A program made the translations under genes and the position numbers. A stretch of 64,000 nt of DNA from Oscillospiraceae bacterium. Lineage in GTDB: Bacteria > Bacillota > Clostridia > Oscillospirales > Ruminococcaceae. The stretch lies in assembly GCA_017545185.1 (NCBI GenBank), contig JAFWQJ010000029.1, forward strand, positions 86,160 through 150,159. Direction: 5' to 3'. The stretch's first letter is position 1. Each line of letters starts with the position of its first letter. Below the pieces are notes generated by a model. It saw only the letters and a list, made by a program, of their open reading frames with translations. It was not told the origin of the DNA and did no database searches. Shown here one piece after another: positions 57,606 through 64,000 of this stretch.

Positions 57606-58271
57606 TCAAAAGCATTGCAAAAATCCGCCGGAACGCAGCGCATCCCAGCTGTCCGTGACCCGGTCGCAGATCGCTGCGAGCGCGTCCCAGTCCTGCCGGC
57701 TGCTGACGTCACGGAAGCCGACCGTATAGAATCCGGCCGCCTTCGCAGTCTCCGCCGCATGGAGCGCATCCTCGATCACGGCAGTTTCCGCCGGTTCGCT
57801 GCCGAGCAGCCTGGCCGCTTCCAGATAAATATCCGGTTCATGCTTGCCGGCAAGCTGTTCGCCGGGCGTCAGCACCGTCCGGAAAAATCCGTCAATGCCG
57901 AGCCGCCGGAACGCCGCATCCAGCAGCCCCGGATAATTCGCGCTCGCGACTGCCATGGGGATGCCCCGTTCTGCAGCCGCAGCGAGAAAATCCTTCGCGC
58001 CGTTTTTCAGCGGAAGATGTGTGCGGTAGGCTTCCGCAGCCAGTTCTTCGACACGGTTTTTGACATCCTCCGGCGTCATATCAAGCTTGAACCGCTCGAC
58101 AAAATACGCCGACGACGTCTCGACGGTCATCTTCTTCACGATATCCGAGATATCATCGGGCGGATCGACCCCGTTTTCCCGCAGGAATACACGGTCAAGC
58201 TCCGACCACATGCCCATGGAATCGAGCAGCGTGCCGTCCACATCAAAAATGATTCCGCGCAGTTTTTTCAT
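57606..58271 (-). CDS. HAD-superfamily hydrolase (beta-phosphoglucomutase-like)
   Basis: A 221-residue HAD protein of the type with an alpha-helical cap: motif I FDVDGTLLDS, motif II VASANY, lysine in GKHEPDIYLEAARLL, motif IV EDALHAAETAKAAG. Such enzymes include phosphoglycolate phosphatases and beta-phosphoglucomutase. Start at 58271 fits the family (MKKLRGIIFDVDG) better than the GTG at 58283 that would overlap recR. Substrate unknown. Confidence 0.85.
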   Translation of the reverse strand: MKKLRGIIFDVDGTLLDSMGMWSELDRVFLRENGVDPPDDISDIVKKMTVETSSAYFVERFKLDMTPEDVKNRVEELAAEAYRTHLPLKNGAKDFLAAAAERGIPMAVASANYPGLLDAAFRRLGIDGFFRTVLTPGEQLAGKHEPDIYLEAARLLGSEPAETAVIEDALHAAETAKAAGFYTVGFRDVSSRQDWDALAAICDRVTDSWDALRSGGFLQCF

Positions 58272-58279
58272 ATCCGCAC

Positions 58280-58882
58280 TCACATTTCGCTGCGGTTGGA
58301 AAGCGCGCGGTAAAGCGTCACCTCATCGGTGTATTCGATCACGCCGCCGACCGGCAGACCGAACGCAAGCCGCGTGACCTTCACGCCCAGCGGTTTGCAG
58401 AGCCGCGAAAGATACATCGCGGTCGCTTCGCCCTCGACGCTCGGGTTCGTTGCCATGATCAGCTCGGAAATGCCGCCCTTTCTGATCCGTTCCAGCAGCT
58501 CGGCGACCCGCAGATGCTCCGCGGTGATGCCGTCCAGCGGGGAGATCAGCCCGTGCAGCACATGATAAAGCCCGTTGTATTCATGCGTCCGCTCGATCGC
58601 CGCAACATCCTTCGGCCCCTCCACGACGCAGACCGTGCTGCTGTCGCGCTTCGGATTCCTGCAGATGCTGCAGACCTCCTGCTCCGTCAGATTCTGGCAG
58701 ACCGGACAGTCATGGATATGATGCTTCGCATTGAGGATCGCCTCGGCAAAGGCCTGCGCATCCTCCTCCGGCATCTCCATGACCGCATACGCAAGGCGCT
58801 GCGCGGTTTTCATTCCGATCCCCGGCAGCGCTGCAAATTTTTCTGCTAATACAACAAGCGGGAGCGCACTGAATTGCTCCAT
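58280..58882 (-). CDS. recR: Recombination protein RecR
   Basis: A 200-residue RecR: helix-hairpin-helix LPGIGMKTAQRLAYAVMEMP at about 18-37, zinc motif CPVCQNLTEQEVCSIC, Toprim domain from about 80 (VCVVEGPKDVAAIERT) and the terminal Walker-B-like ALPVGGVIEYTDEVTL. It helps RecO/RecF load RecA at gaps. It is 6 bp downstream of ebfC. Confidence 0.97.
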   Translation of the reverse strand: MEQFSALPLVVLAEKFAALPGIGMKTAQRLAYAVMEMPEEDAQAFAEAILNAKHHIHDCPVCQNLTEQEVCSICRNPKRDSSTVCVVEGPKDVAAIERTHEYNGLYHVLHGLISPLDGITAEHLRVAELLERIRKGGISELIMATNPSVEGEATAMYLSRLCKPLGVKVTRLAFGLPVGGVIEYTDEVTLYRALSNRSEM

Positions 58883-58888
58883 GGAAAA

Positions 58889-59233
58889 TCAGAACAGACC
58901 CGGCAGAGCCACGCCGCCGGTGATCTTGCTCATCTCGTTCTCCGTTGTGGTCTCGATGTTGTTGACCGCCTCGTTGACGGCGCTGATGATGAGATCCTGC
59001 AGCATGTCGATATCCTCCGGATCGACGACCTCCTTGCTCAGGGTCAGGGACTGGATCGTCTTTTTGCCGGTCATCGTCACGCTGACGGCGCCGCCGCCTG
59101 CAGTTGCCTCAAATGTGCGCTGCTCGATGTCCTCCTGCAGTGCAGTGATCTGATCCTGCATCTTGCGTGCCTGATGGATCATGGAGTTCATATCTCCGCC
59201 GCCGTTAAACTGTTTCGGTACTCTGGATTTCAT
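58889..59233 (-). CDS. ebfC: YbaB/EbfC nucleoid-associated protein
   Basis: A 114-residue DNA-binding protein of the YbaB/EbfC family. It has MNSMIHQARKMQDQITALQE, TFEATAGGGAVSVTMTGKK and DIDMLQDLIISAVNEAVNN. Start at 59233 is preceded by AGAGGAA. The classic order dnaX-ebfC-recR is preserved. Confidence 0.94.
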   Translation of the reverse strand: MKSRVPKQFNGGGDMNSMIHQARKMQDQITALQEDIEQRTFEATAGGGAVSVTMTGKKTIQSLTLSKEVVDPEDIDMLQDLIISAVNEAVNNIETTTENEMSKITGGVALPGLF

Positions 59234-59311
59234 AAGAATGTTCCTCTCATTTTCATTATTGTTTTTTATTATGACAAGCCGCCGGCACAAAGGCTGCGGC
59301 TGCATCATGCA

Positions 59312-60919
59312 TCAGATACCGGAGCTCTCCTGCTCCGTGACCTCGATCCCCTGCTCCCGCGCGCGCTGAAACAGGACATCCGCCGGTGCGGGCTGTTCCT
59401 CGGCCGTTTCGACCATTTTGAACCGGATCGAATACTTCTTGCCGAGCACCTGCTGCGCGGCCTGCCCGAGCATCCCTGCATCCCGCTGCGAAAACAGCTT
59501 TCTGAACAGCTTGTTCTTCACCAGCATCAGCAGAATGCCGTTTTCGTCATTGGCAAAGGCGTCCGAGCCCTGCAGCAGCCCCGAGACCGAGGGATTCACC
59601 TCGTCGAAGCGTTCCAGAACGGTCGCCCAGTTTTTGACGGGCAGATATTTTGAGGTATCGGGCTTGCCCTCGATCTGCAGATTGTTTGCAGGGGCATCCC
59701 GCTTCGGCTGCGGATCTCTGCGCGGTGCCGAAGGAAGCGCCGCCGGGACGCCGTTCCGCTTCAGTTCCGCAAGCTGCTGTTCGAGCGCGGCGATCCGGTC
59801 GGTCAGTGCCTGCACATCGCCCTTCTGCGCCTGAAAATCCGAGCAGAGCCGGATCAGCGTCATTTCGAGCTCCATGCGGCGGTTGCCGGCACGGGTCATG
59901 CGGTCACAGCACTGCCGCACCGCAGAAAGCGCATCCAGAATGCCCGCCAGCGTAAACGACTGCGCGATCTCCTGCAGCGTTTTCACATCGTCCGGCATGG
60001 CACCCAGCAGCGATACATCGCCCGGCGCGGTTTTCAGCAGCATGAGGCTGCGGAGCTGCTGCGAGAGCTCGTCCGCAAAGCGCGTCATGTCCTTGGACTG
60101 CTGATAGAGCAGGTCGATGCGCTCCAGCGCAGCGGAAGCATTGTGCGCGGCGATCGCACGCAGGACCTCGTAAACGGATTCCGTACCCGCAACGCCGACC
60201 GCTTCCTCGACCGTTTCCAGCCCGATCTCCTCGGAGACTGCGGCGCACTGATCCAGCAGGCTCAGCGCATCGCGCATACCGCCGTCCGCCAGAACCGCAA
60301 TGCGGTGCGCGGCGGCATCGGAGACCGAAAAGCTTTCATGCTCTGCAATATACTGAATGCGTCCCGCGATATCCTCGGGCAAAATCCGGCGGAAATCGAA
60401 CCGCTGACAGCGGGACAGGATCGTCGCCGGTACCTTGTGGATCTCGGTGGTCGCAAAGACGAATTTGACATAAGGAGGCGGTTCCTCGATCATTTTCAGC
60501 AGTGCGTTGAATGCCCCTGCGGACATCATGTGCACCTCGTCGATGACATACACCTTATACTTGCAGCGTACCGGCAGCAGCGCGGCATTTCCGCGGAGAC
60601 TGCGCACCTCATCGACGCCGTTGTTCGAGGCACCGTCAATTTCAATGATATCGGTCAGTGCGCCGGCCTCGGCATCCCTGCAGATCTCGCATTCGAGACA
60701 GGGGTCGCCGTCCTTCGGATGCAGGCAGTTGACCGCCTTCGCAAAGATGCGTGCGCAGGTCGTCTTGCCCGTTCCGCGGGAGCCGGTAAACAGATATGCA
60801 TGTGCTGTTTTTTCGCGCATGATCTGATTTTTCAGGGTCCTTGTGATATGCGGCTGCGCGACAATGTCCTCAAAGGTCTGCGGCCGCCATTTGCGATAAA
60901 GCGCCTCGTATGCCGCCAT
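59312..60919 (-). CDS. dnaX: DNA polymerase III subunit gamma/tau
   Basis: A 535-residue clamp-loader ATPase. Walker A GSRGTGKTTCARIFA near 46-60, a zinc module CLECEIC, the SRC-type TTEIHKVPATILSRCQRFDF and later domain III sequence. The linker region contains a coiled part and a proline stretch (PAALPSAPRRDPQPKRDAP) before a C-terminal domain. No obvious slippery site for a short gamma was found. It follows the TPR gene by 19 bp and precedes ebfC. Confidence 0.97.
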   Translation of the reverse strand: MAAYEALYRKWRPQTFEDIVAQPHITRTLKNQIMREKTAHAYLFTGSRGTGKTTCARIFAKAVNCLHPKDGDPCLECEICRDAEAGALTDIIEIDGASNNGVDEVRSLRGNAALLPVRCKYKVYVIDEVHMMSAGAFNALLKMIEEPPPYVKFVFATTEIHKVPATILSRCQRFDFRRILPEDIAGRIQYIAEHESFSVSDAAAHRIAVLADGGMRDALSLLDQCAAVSEEIGLETVEEAVGVAGTESVYEVLRAIAAHNASAALERIDLLYQQSKDMTRFADELSQQLRSLMLLKTAPGDVSLLGAMPDDVKTLQEIAQSFTLAGILDALSAVRQCCDRMTRAGNRRMELEMTLIRLCSDFQAQKGDVQALTDRIAALEQQLAELKRNGVPAALPSAPRRDPQPKRDAPANNLQIEGKPDTSKYLPVKNWATVLERFDEVNPSVSGLLQGSDAFANDENGILLMLVKNKLFRKLFSQRDAGMLGQAAQQVLGKKYSIRFKMVETAEEQPAPADVLFQRAREQGIEVTEQESSGI

Positions 60920-60938
60920 ACACCGTCACGCTCCTTTG

Positions 60939-61877
60939 TCACTCTGCGTCTGCATCCGCCGCGTTCTCCGCATGTTCCGCGTGTGCCGCGCCGGTCTTTT
61001 CCGACCAGTCCGGATGCATTTCCAGCATGAGCCGCCGCGTTTCCTCGTAATACTTCCGGAACGCCGCCGGCTCATCCAGATGATTCACCAGAGCCTTATA
61101 ATGGTAATCCTGTGCAGCGGCGAAATCGCCCTTCTGTAAGGATGCGATCGCCATGCCGCTCAGGGCAAATGCATAATTCTGTTTTTTCTCGATCGACTTC
61201 TCAAACCATTCGGCGGCTTGCTCCGGCAGCTTCTGCCGGAGAAACAGAAAGCCGATGTCGGTATACAGGAAATAGAAGTCCTCCGGCGGATCGTTATCCA
61301 GCAGTTCATTGAACAGCCGGAAGCTGCGGGTATAATCCCCGCCCTCCGCAAGGCTCCTCGCCTCAAACAGCTTGGCATAATGCGCGGAAAATCCCTTTTC
61401 CCGCGCCGTCTCGTAATAGCCGACCGCATTGGACGGACAGTGCAGCATCTGATAGCAGCGTCCGATATAAAAGGACAGCACGCCGAGCTCCCTGTCGGTC
61501 AGCTCAAATTCCCGGACGGCAAGGAAGCGCTCCAGCGCCGTGCGCGGACGTTCCTTTGTATATGCGTCCATGGCTTCGGAAAACAGCTTATCCTGTTTGC
61601 GAAGCCCGCCGAAGGCATCGCCGATCAGATCGTGATCCGGGCGGGTCGCCGCGTTGATGAGCGACTGCCTTGCGATCACGCAGGACGCAATGAACGAAGC
61701 GGCATAGATCAGCAGAAGCAGTTCGACATAATTCACCGGGAGCATTTCCTTCCCGTGCGGCGTACCGCTGATGCCGAAAAACGCGACGATGACCGTATAG
61801 ATCACAAGCGCAGGAAAAGCAGCGGCCATTGCCGTTTTTCCGAGCTGTGCGGTATACCGCCGGAGCATACTGCCCAT
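60939..61877 (-). CDS. Membrane-anchored TPR protein
   Basis: A 312-residue protein with two N-terminal membrane segments (about 10-35, 46-68) followed by TPR-like helix pairs (AMDAYTKERPRTALERFLAV, YIGRCYQMLHCPSNAVGYYE, IGFLFLRQKLPEQAAEWFEK, GMAIASLQKGDFAAAQDYHY). ATG 61877 has GGAGG 9 bp upstream; the open frame further upstream is the SRP RNA gene and not coding. Function unknown. Confidence 0.82.
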   Translation of the reverse strand: MGSMLRRYTAQLGKTAMAAAFPALVIYTVIVAFFGISGTPHGKEMLPVNYVELLLLIYAASFIASCVIARQSLINAATRPDHDLIGDAFGGLRKQDKLFSEAMDAYTKERPRTALERFLAVREFELTDRELGVLSFYIGRCYQMLHCPSNAVGYYETAREKGFSAHYAKLFEARSLAEGGDYTRSFRLFNELLDNDPPEDFYFLYTDIGFLFLRQKLPEQAAEWFEKSIEKKQNYAFALSGMAIASLQKGDFAAAQDYHYKALVNHLDEPAAFRKYYEETRRLMLEMHPDWSEKTGAAHAEHAENAADADAE

Positions 61878-61917
61878 ACGAAGCCTCCGTTCAGGGTAAA
61901 CTGGAATAAACAGGAAA

Positions 61918-62045
61918 AATTCCGGAGCATAGGTGTGCAGGCTGACTGCGGCACGCCCAGCGATCCGCTTAATGCTGCTCGGTTCCCCGCCTGACATGGT
62001 TCACGGTGCTTAGCTGCACAGGGCCCGCACACCTATAATCCGGAA
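61918..62045 (-). ncRNA. ffs: Signal recognition particle RNA (small bacterial type)
   Basis: On the minus strand the conserved SRP core ACCATGTCAGG then GAGCAGCATTAAGC is present at about 61965-61998, and GTGCCGCAG follows. The ends pair as ATAGGTGTGC/GCACACCTAT (about 62038 and 61928), giving a hairpin of about 110 nt with no Alu domain visible. Position upstream of dnaX is that of the B. subtilis scr gene. Its transcript may start near 62091 and reach a T-rich stretch near 61915. Confidence 0.9.
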
Positions 62046-62097
62046 TTTCCAGATGTTTCTGACAGAACGCAGTTGCTCTCCCCTGTGTTCTGGTAAC

Positions 62098-62126
62098 ATT
62101 ATACCACATTTCTTTCTGAATTTCAA
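62098..62126 (-). promoter_or_regulatory. Promoter of SRP RNA
   Basis: On the minus strand TTGAAA (62121-62126), 17 bp spacer, TATAAT (62098-62103). Confidence 0.8.
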
Positions 62127-62175
62127 GGGGTAAATTGTGTTTTCTGATAATTTTTGCAATTTGCAGAAAATACCC

Positions 62176-62204
62176 TTGACATTTTCGTAACTTTGTGCTA
62201 TAAT
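62176..62204 (+). promoter_or_regulatory. Promoter of tRNA-Pro
   Basis: TTGACA (62176-62181), 17 bp spacer, TATAAT (62199-62204) with extended TGC, about 35 bp before the tRNA. Confidence 0.85.
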
Positions 62205-62246
62205 AGCAAGGCAGTCATGAAACGGAAGGCTGCAAAAACAAAACAA

Positions 62247-62323
62247 CGAGGTGTGGCTCAGTTTGGTAGAGCGCTGCGTTCGGGACGCAGAGGCCGCAGG
62301 TTCAAGTCCTGTCACCTCGACCA
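62247..62323 (+). tRNA. tRNA-Pro (anticodon CGG)
   Basis: CGAGGTG and CACCTCG form the acceptor stem, the loop TTCGGGA gives anticodon CGG for proline, and the T-arm is GCAGGTTCAAGTCCTGT. The 3' CCA is encoded, unlike the two other tRNAs here. Everything downstream looks different in composition, so this gene may be an integration site. Confidence 0.95.
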
Positions 62324-62340
62324 CGAAAATTACGCTGATA

Positions 62341-62366
62341 GGTTGTAAACCGAAAGGTTTACAACC
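62341..62366. other. Perfect hairpin with GAAA loop after tRNA-Pro
   Basis: GGTTGTAAACC (62341-62351), GAAA, GGTTTACAACC (62356-62366). It could terminate the tRNA transcript, though the T-run is poor, or be an element-end structure. Confidence 0.6.
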
Positions 62367-62480
62367 TATTTGGCACACCCATACCAAATACCCAAAGGTA
62401 TCATTTGATTGCCGGTTGTTTGCCATTTGCAGGGGTATATTCTTCCCCCGGCTACTGTTCCTTTGCGGGCGGCTCGCATA

Positions 62481-62504
62481 AAAGTTGCTACTAGTAGCAA
62501 CTTT
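62481..62504. repeat. Perfect 24 bp palindrome
   Basis: AAAGTTGCTACT and AGTAGCAACTTT form a perfect 24 bp palindrome with no spacer. Its size and lack of T-run suggest a protein-binding site or recombination site, not a terminator. Confidence 0.75.
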
Positions 62505-62714
62505 CCCTTCCTCTAGCAAACATGAGGGTTGATCCGAAAACCGGACAGGGATGCGTCATGGCGCGTGCGACCGTAAGTAAAAATCCGTCAATCAAAATGT
62601 GTTCAGTTTTCAATGTGCTTTTGTGCCGAGTGACCGTCAAACCAATCGGTACAAAGTGCTGGTGACAAAAGCAAGCCCTTCAGTCCCGATGCTGCAAACA
62701 ACGAACTGAAAGGC

Positions 62715-62743
62715 TTGACAATACTATAACTACGTGTTATAAT
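62715..62743 (+). promoter_or_regulatory. Rightward promoter in the candidate element
   Basis: TTGACA (62715-62720), 17 bp spacer, TATAAT (62738-62743) with extended TGT. It points at another perfect promoter 120 bp away. Confidence 0.85.
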
Positions 62744-62864
62744 GGAAACACGCTATAGCCAGTCTCACTAAGTCAGCCGGTGTTGCGTCACCGTTCTGAT
62801 AATGGGAAGTATTCGGACGCCAATCCGGGTACTTCCTGTGGGATTGCTTTTAAAGCACTGTTTC

Positions 62865-62893
62865 ATTATAGCACATTTTGTGTTGCCTGTCAA
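62865..62893 (-). promoter_or_regulatory. Leftward promoter facing the previous one
   Basis: On the minus strand TTGACA (62888-62893), 17 bp spacer, TATAAT (62865-62870) with extended TGC. Its first transcribed bases lie near 62858 and run toward the rightward promoter. Confidence 0.8.
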
Positions 62894-62919
62894 GTGCTAT
62901 TTTAGAGTTTTTTGCCAGA

Positions 62920-62950
62920 CCGCTTTCCTTTTATGGAGGGCGGCTTTTTT
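62920..62950 (+). terminator. Intrinsic terminator
   Basis: CCGCTTTCC and GGAGGGCGG pair (two G-U) around TTTTAT, followed by C and TTTTTT. Confidence 0.75.
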
Positions 62951-63068
62951 ATGTCCGCAGTCCCTTACTCCATTATAACACTAAAATAATAATATTGTCA
63001 ATAACGATTGTGTAATTATCATTTATGAGTTGATATATTATAATTTATAGTGATAAGGGGGATGCTTT

Positions 63069-63383
63069 ATGAAAATCGACATTGCTCAAAGGATTCGGCA
63101 AATACGAACATCAAAAGAGATCTCTATTTATAGAATATCCAAAGACACAGGCATTTCGCCCAACTATATAAGCGATCTCGAAAATGGACGACGTAACCCC
63201 TCACTTGATACGCTAGAACGTCTGATCGTACCGTTAGGTATCACTTTAGCTGAATTATTCAGCACTGATGACAGCGCATCTTACCTATCTGAGAAAGAAA
63301 GGCAGTTGGTAGAGAATTACCGCTTGCTTCCGGACGAAAAGGGCAATTTTCTTTTGCAAATGAGTGAGATGTTGATCAAATAG
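63069..63383 (+). CDS. XRE-family transcriptional regulator
   Basis: A 104-residue helix-turn-helix protein. The HTH_3 domain fills residues 5-60: IAQRIRQIRTSKEISIYRIS, KDTGISPNYISDLENGRRNP, SLDTLERLIVPLGITLAELF. The rest is a short helical tail. Start follows GATAAGGGGG. Codon use (AAA, AGA, ATA, CGA) is AT-richer than the chromosomal genes, consistent with transfer. It is the sort of repressor that controls integrative elements. Confidence 0.9.
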   Translation: MKIDIAQRIRQIRTSKEISIYRISKDTGISPNYISDLENGRRNPSLDTLERLIVPLGITLAELFSTDDSASYLSEKERQLVENYRLLPDEKGNFLLQMSEMLIK

Positions 63384-63389
63384 CCATTG

Positions 63390-63421
63390 TGCCGCTTTCA
63401 GCAACGAAGGCGGCATATTTT
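63390..63421 (+). terminator. Terminator of the XRE gene
   Basis: TGCCGCTTTC and GAAGGCGGCA pair around AGCAAC just after the stop, followed by TATTTT. Confidence 0.7.
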
Positions 63422-63683
63422 CATGTTTCTGTGTATGCCGCTCACACTGCCACAGCTGCACGGGCATTTTGCCTACCCTCGCCGGTGACTGCCCACGGGC
63501 ATTGCCCAGTAAAAATCGAAACGAAGTAAGAGTAAAATGATCCGCGTCTTCCCCTCCGGTGTCAAAAATGGTATAATGGAATCCTAAGAAAGCCGTTGGA
63601 TTTCTTTAGACCATTTGAGACAGTCTAAATCAGTCCAATGGACTAAATTGGAGTATTTAAGACTGACACGAGGAGGAATCGGT
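63422..63683. other. Intergenic region before the IS66-type gene
   Basis: No gene seen. Around 63600-63660 there are short repeats of GTCTAAAT/ATTTAGAC and TCCAATGGA type that may belong to the left end of the insertion element; a TATAAT at 63572-63577 could be its -10. Confidence 0.45.
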
Positions 63684-64000
63684 ATGCAATCGGAAACCAC
63701 AACAGCGATCACGGCAGTAAAGCAGGATGTACGCCTGCGGGAATGGGCAGAACAGCTTGAAGCACAGCAGGCAAGCGGACTGACCGTCCCGCAATGGTGT
63801 GCGGAGAACGGCATCAAGACCAAGAGCTTCTACTACAGGCTGCGTAGAGTCAGGGAACAGTATATCCAGTCTGCACAGGCTGTCGTTCCGATGACTGTAC
63901 CGCAGCAGCAAAGTGCAGATATCAGGATCGAGAAGAACGGAGTGCGTATCTCATTGCCGACCAGCATAACGCAGGATACGCTGCTGGCATTGGTGAATGC
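63684..64000 (+). CDS. tnpA: IS66-family accessory protein TnpA (3' end outside window)
   Basis: 105 codons are visible and the frame is open at the window end. Sequence VRLREWAEQLEAQQASGLTV, then PQWCAENGIKTKSFYYRLRR, is the N-terminal helix-turn-helix of the IS66 Orf1 (TnpA/InsN-like) family; the later part includes SADIRIEKNGVRISLP. AGGAGG lies 7 bp before the ATG. TnpB and the DDE transposase TnpC would be expected beyond the window. Confidence 0.85.
   Translation, partial: MQSETTTAITAVKQDVRLREWAEQLEAQQASGLTVPQWCAENGIKTKSFYYRLRRVREQYIQSAQAVVPMTVPQQQSADIRIEKNGVRISLPTSITQDTLLALVN

Larger units (their letters stand above)
62744..62950 (+). ncRNA. Candidate structured RNA between facing promoters
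   Basis: No gene is visible. Hairpins CGGTG/CACCG (62778-62782 and 62789-62793) and GGAAGTA/TACTTCC (62805-62811 and 62830-62836) are present. The rightward transcript would end at the terminator 62920-62950; the leftward promoter at 62865-62893 would make an overlapping antisense RNA. Confidence 0.45.
62324..63068. other. Non-coding, AT-richer segment at the edge of a probable mobile element
   Basis: About 745 bp without a convincing protein gene. It holds the GAAA-loop hairpin, the 24 bp palindrome, the two facing promoters and a terminator. Composition shifts toward A/T here compared with the rest of the window. Confidence 0.6.

Noticed and set aside
61878-61997. Upstream extension of the TPR gene
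   Set aside because: These bases are the SRP RNA, with conserved core motifs.
62154-62481. Open frames across tRNA-Pro
   Set aside because: They overlap the tRNA and its promoter.

Overview
The window looks like chromosome from a Ruminococcus-like member of the Oscillospiraceae (Clostridia). The evidence is a GC-rich low-GC-phylum gene set, a 3'-truncated view of a forespore sigma factor (SigG type), a secreted esterase carrying a type I dockerin (cellulosome-style biology), many textbook TTGACA-17-TATAAT promoters with an extended TGn, and the scr-dnaX-ebfC-recR gene order of Firmicutes. No rRNA is present. There are three tRNA genes (Met-CAT, Glu-TTC, Pro-CGG) and one SRP RNA.

Layout. 1-3.5 kb: end of sigG, a HAD phosphatase, YigZ and TmcAL; the sigG/HAD junction carries a 78-79 bp direct duplication around a hairpin-rich insert. 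3.7-8.8 kb: acetate kinase, an extended cytidine deaminase, an orphan OppA-type lipoprotein, a SUKH-like protein and exonuclease III. 9-11.5 kb: an ECF sigma factor with a membrane PASTA protein. 11.7-18 kb: an alpha/beta hydrolase, two tandem serpin lipoproteins, an Ig-like lipoprotein and a second sigma/anti-sigma pair. 18-26 kb: a candidate small RNA, then a polyamine operon (arginine decarboxylase-type enzyme, spermidine synthase, carboxyspermidine dehydrogenase and decarboxylase, agmatine deiminase) with small unknown genes between. 26-34.6 kb: an acyltransferase-CapA-SGNH gene split by a frameshift, two tRNAs, a CAP-like secreted protein, prolyl-tRNA synthetase, and a double-esterase/dockerin protein behind a structured leader. 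34.7-40.7 kb (minus strand): a sugar-binding lipoprotein with a collagen-like repeat insert, a degenerate GGDEF sensor, a DivIVA-like coiled coil and an [FeFe]-hydrogenase-like iron-sulfur protein.

41-50.4 kb is the most distinctive region. It holds a TerY-P-type phosphorylation triad (atypical Ser/Thr kinase with zinc ribbon, VWA protein, PP2C phosphatase) together with a zinc-ribbon/LRR protein, two proteins that look like deaminase folds (one with zinc ligands, one without and fused to a GGYPQQ repeat tail), a two-TM protein and a second degenerate GGDEF sensor. I read this as one signalling locus. 50.5-62 kb: an APH(3')-like kinase, a P-loop ATPase, a C39-like peptidase lipoprotein, DUF4250, a ComEC-type metallohydrolase, then dusB, an amidohydrolase, and the HAD-recR-ebfC-dnaX-TPR-SRP RNA block. 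From tRNA-Pro (62.25 kb) to the end the DNA becomes AT-richer and holds an XRE regulator, facing promoters over a hairpin-rich stretch, a 24 bp palindrome and the start of an IS66-family element: probably the edge of an integrated element.

A recurring theme is a family of short intergenic mosaics made of consecutive small palindromes, placed directly after stop codons (about 559-672, 8766-8998, 25889-26335, 51390-51520, 53620-53745). Their stems differ but remain paired, which suggests selection on structure. All functional calls are from reading the sequence; no searches were run.
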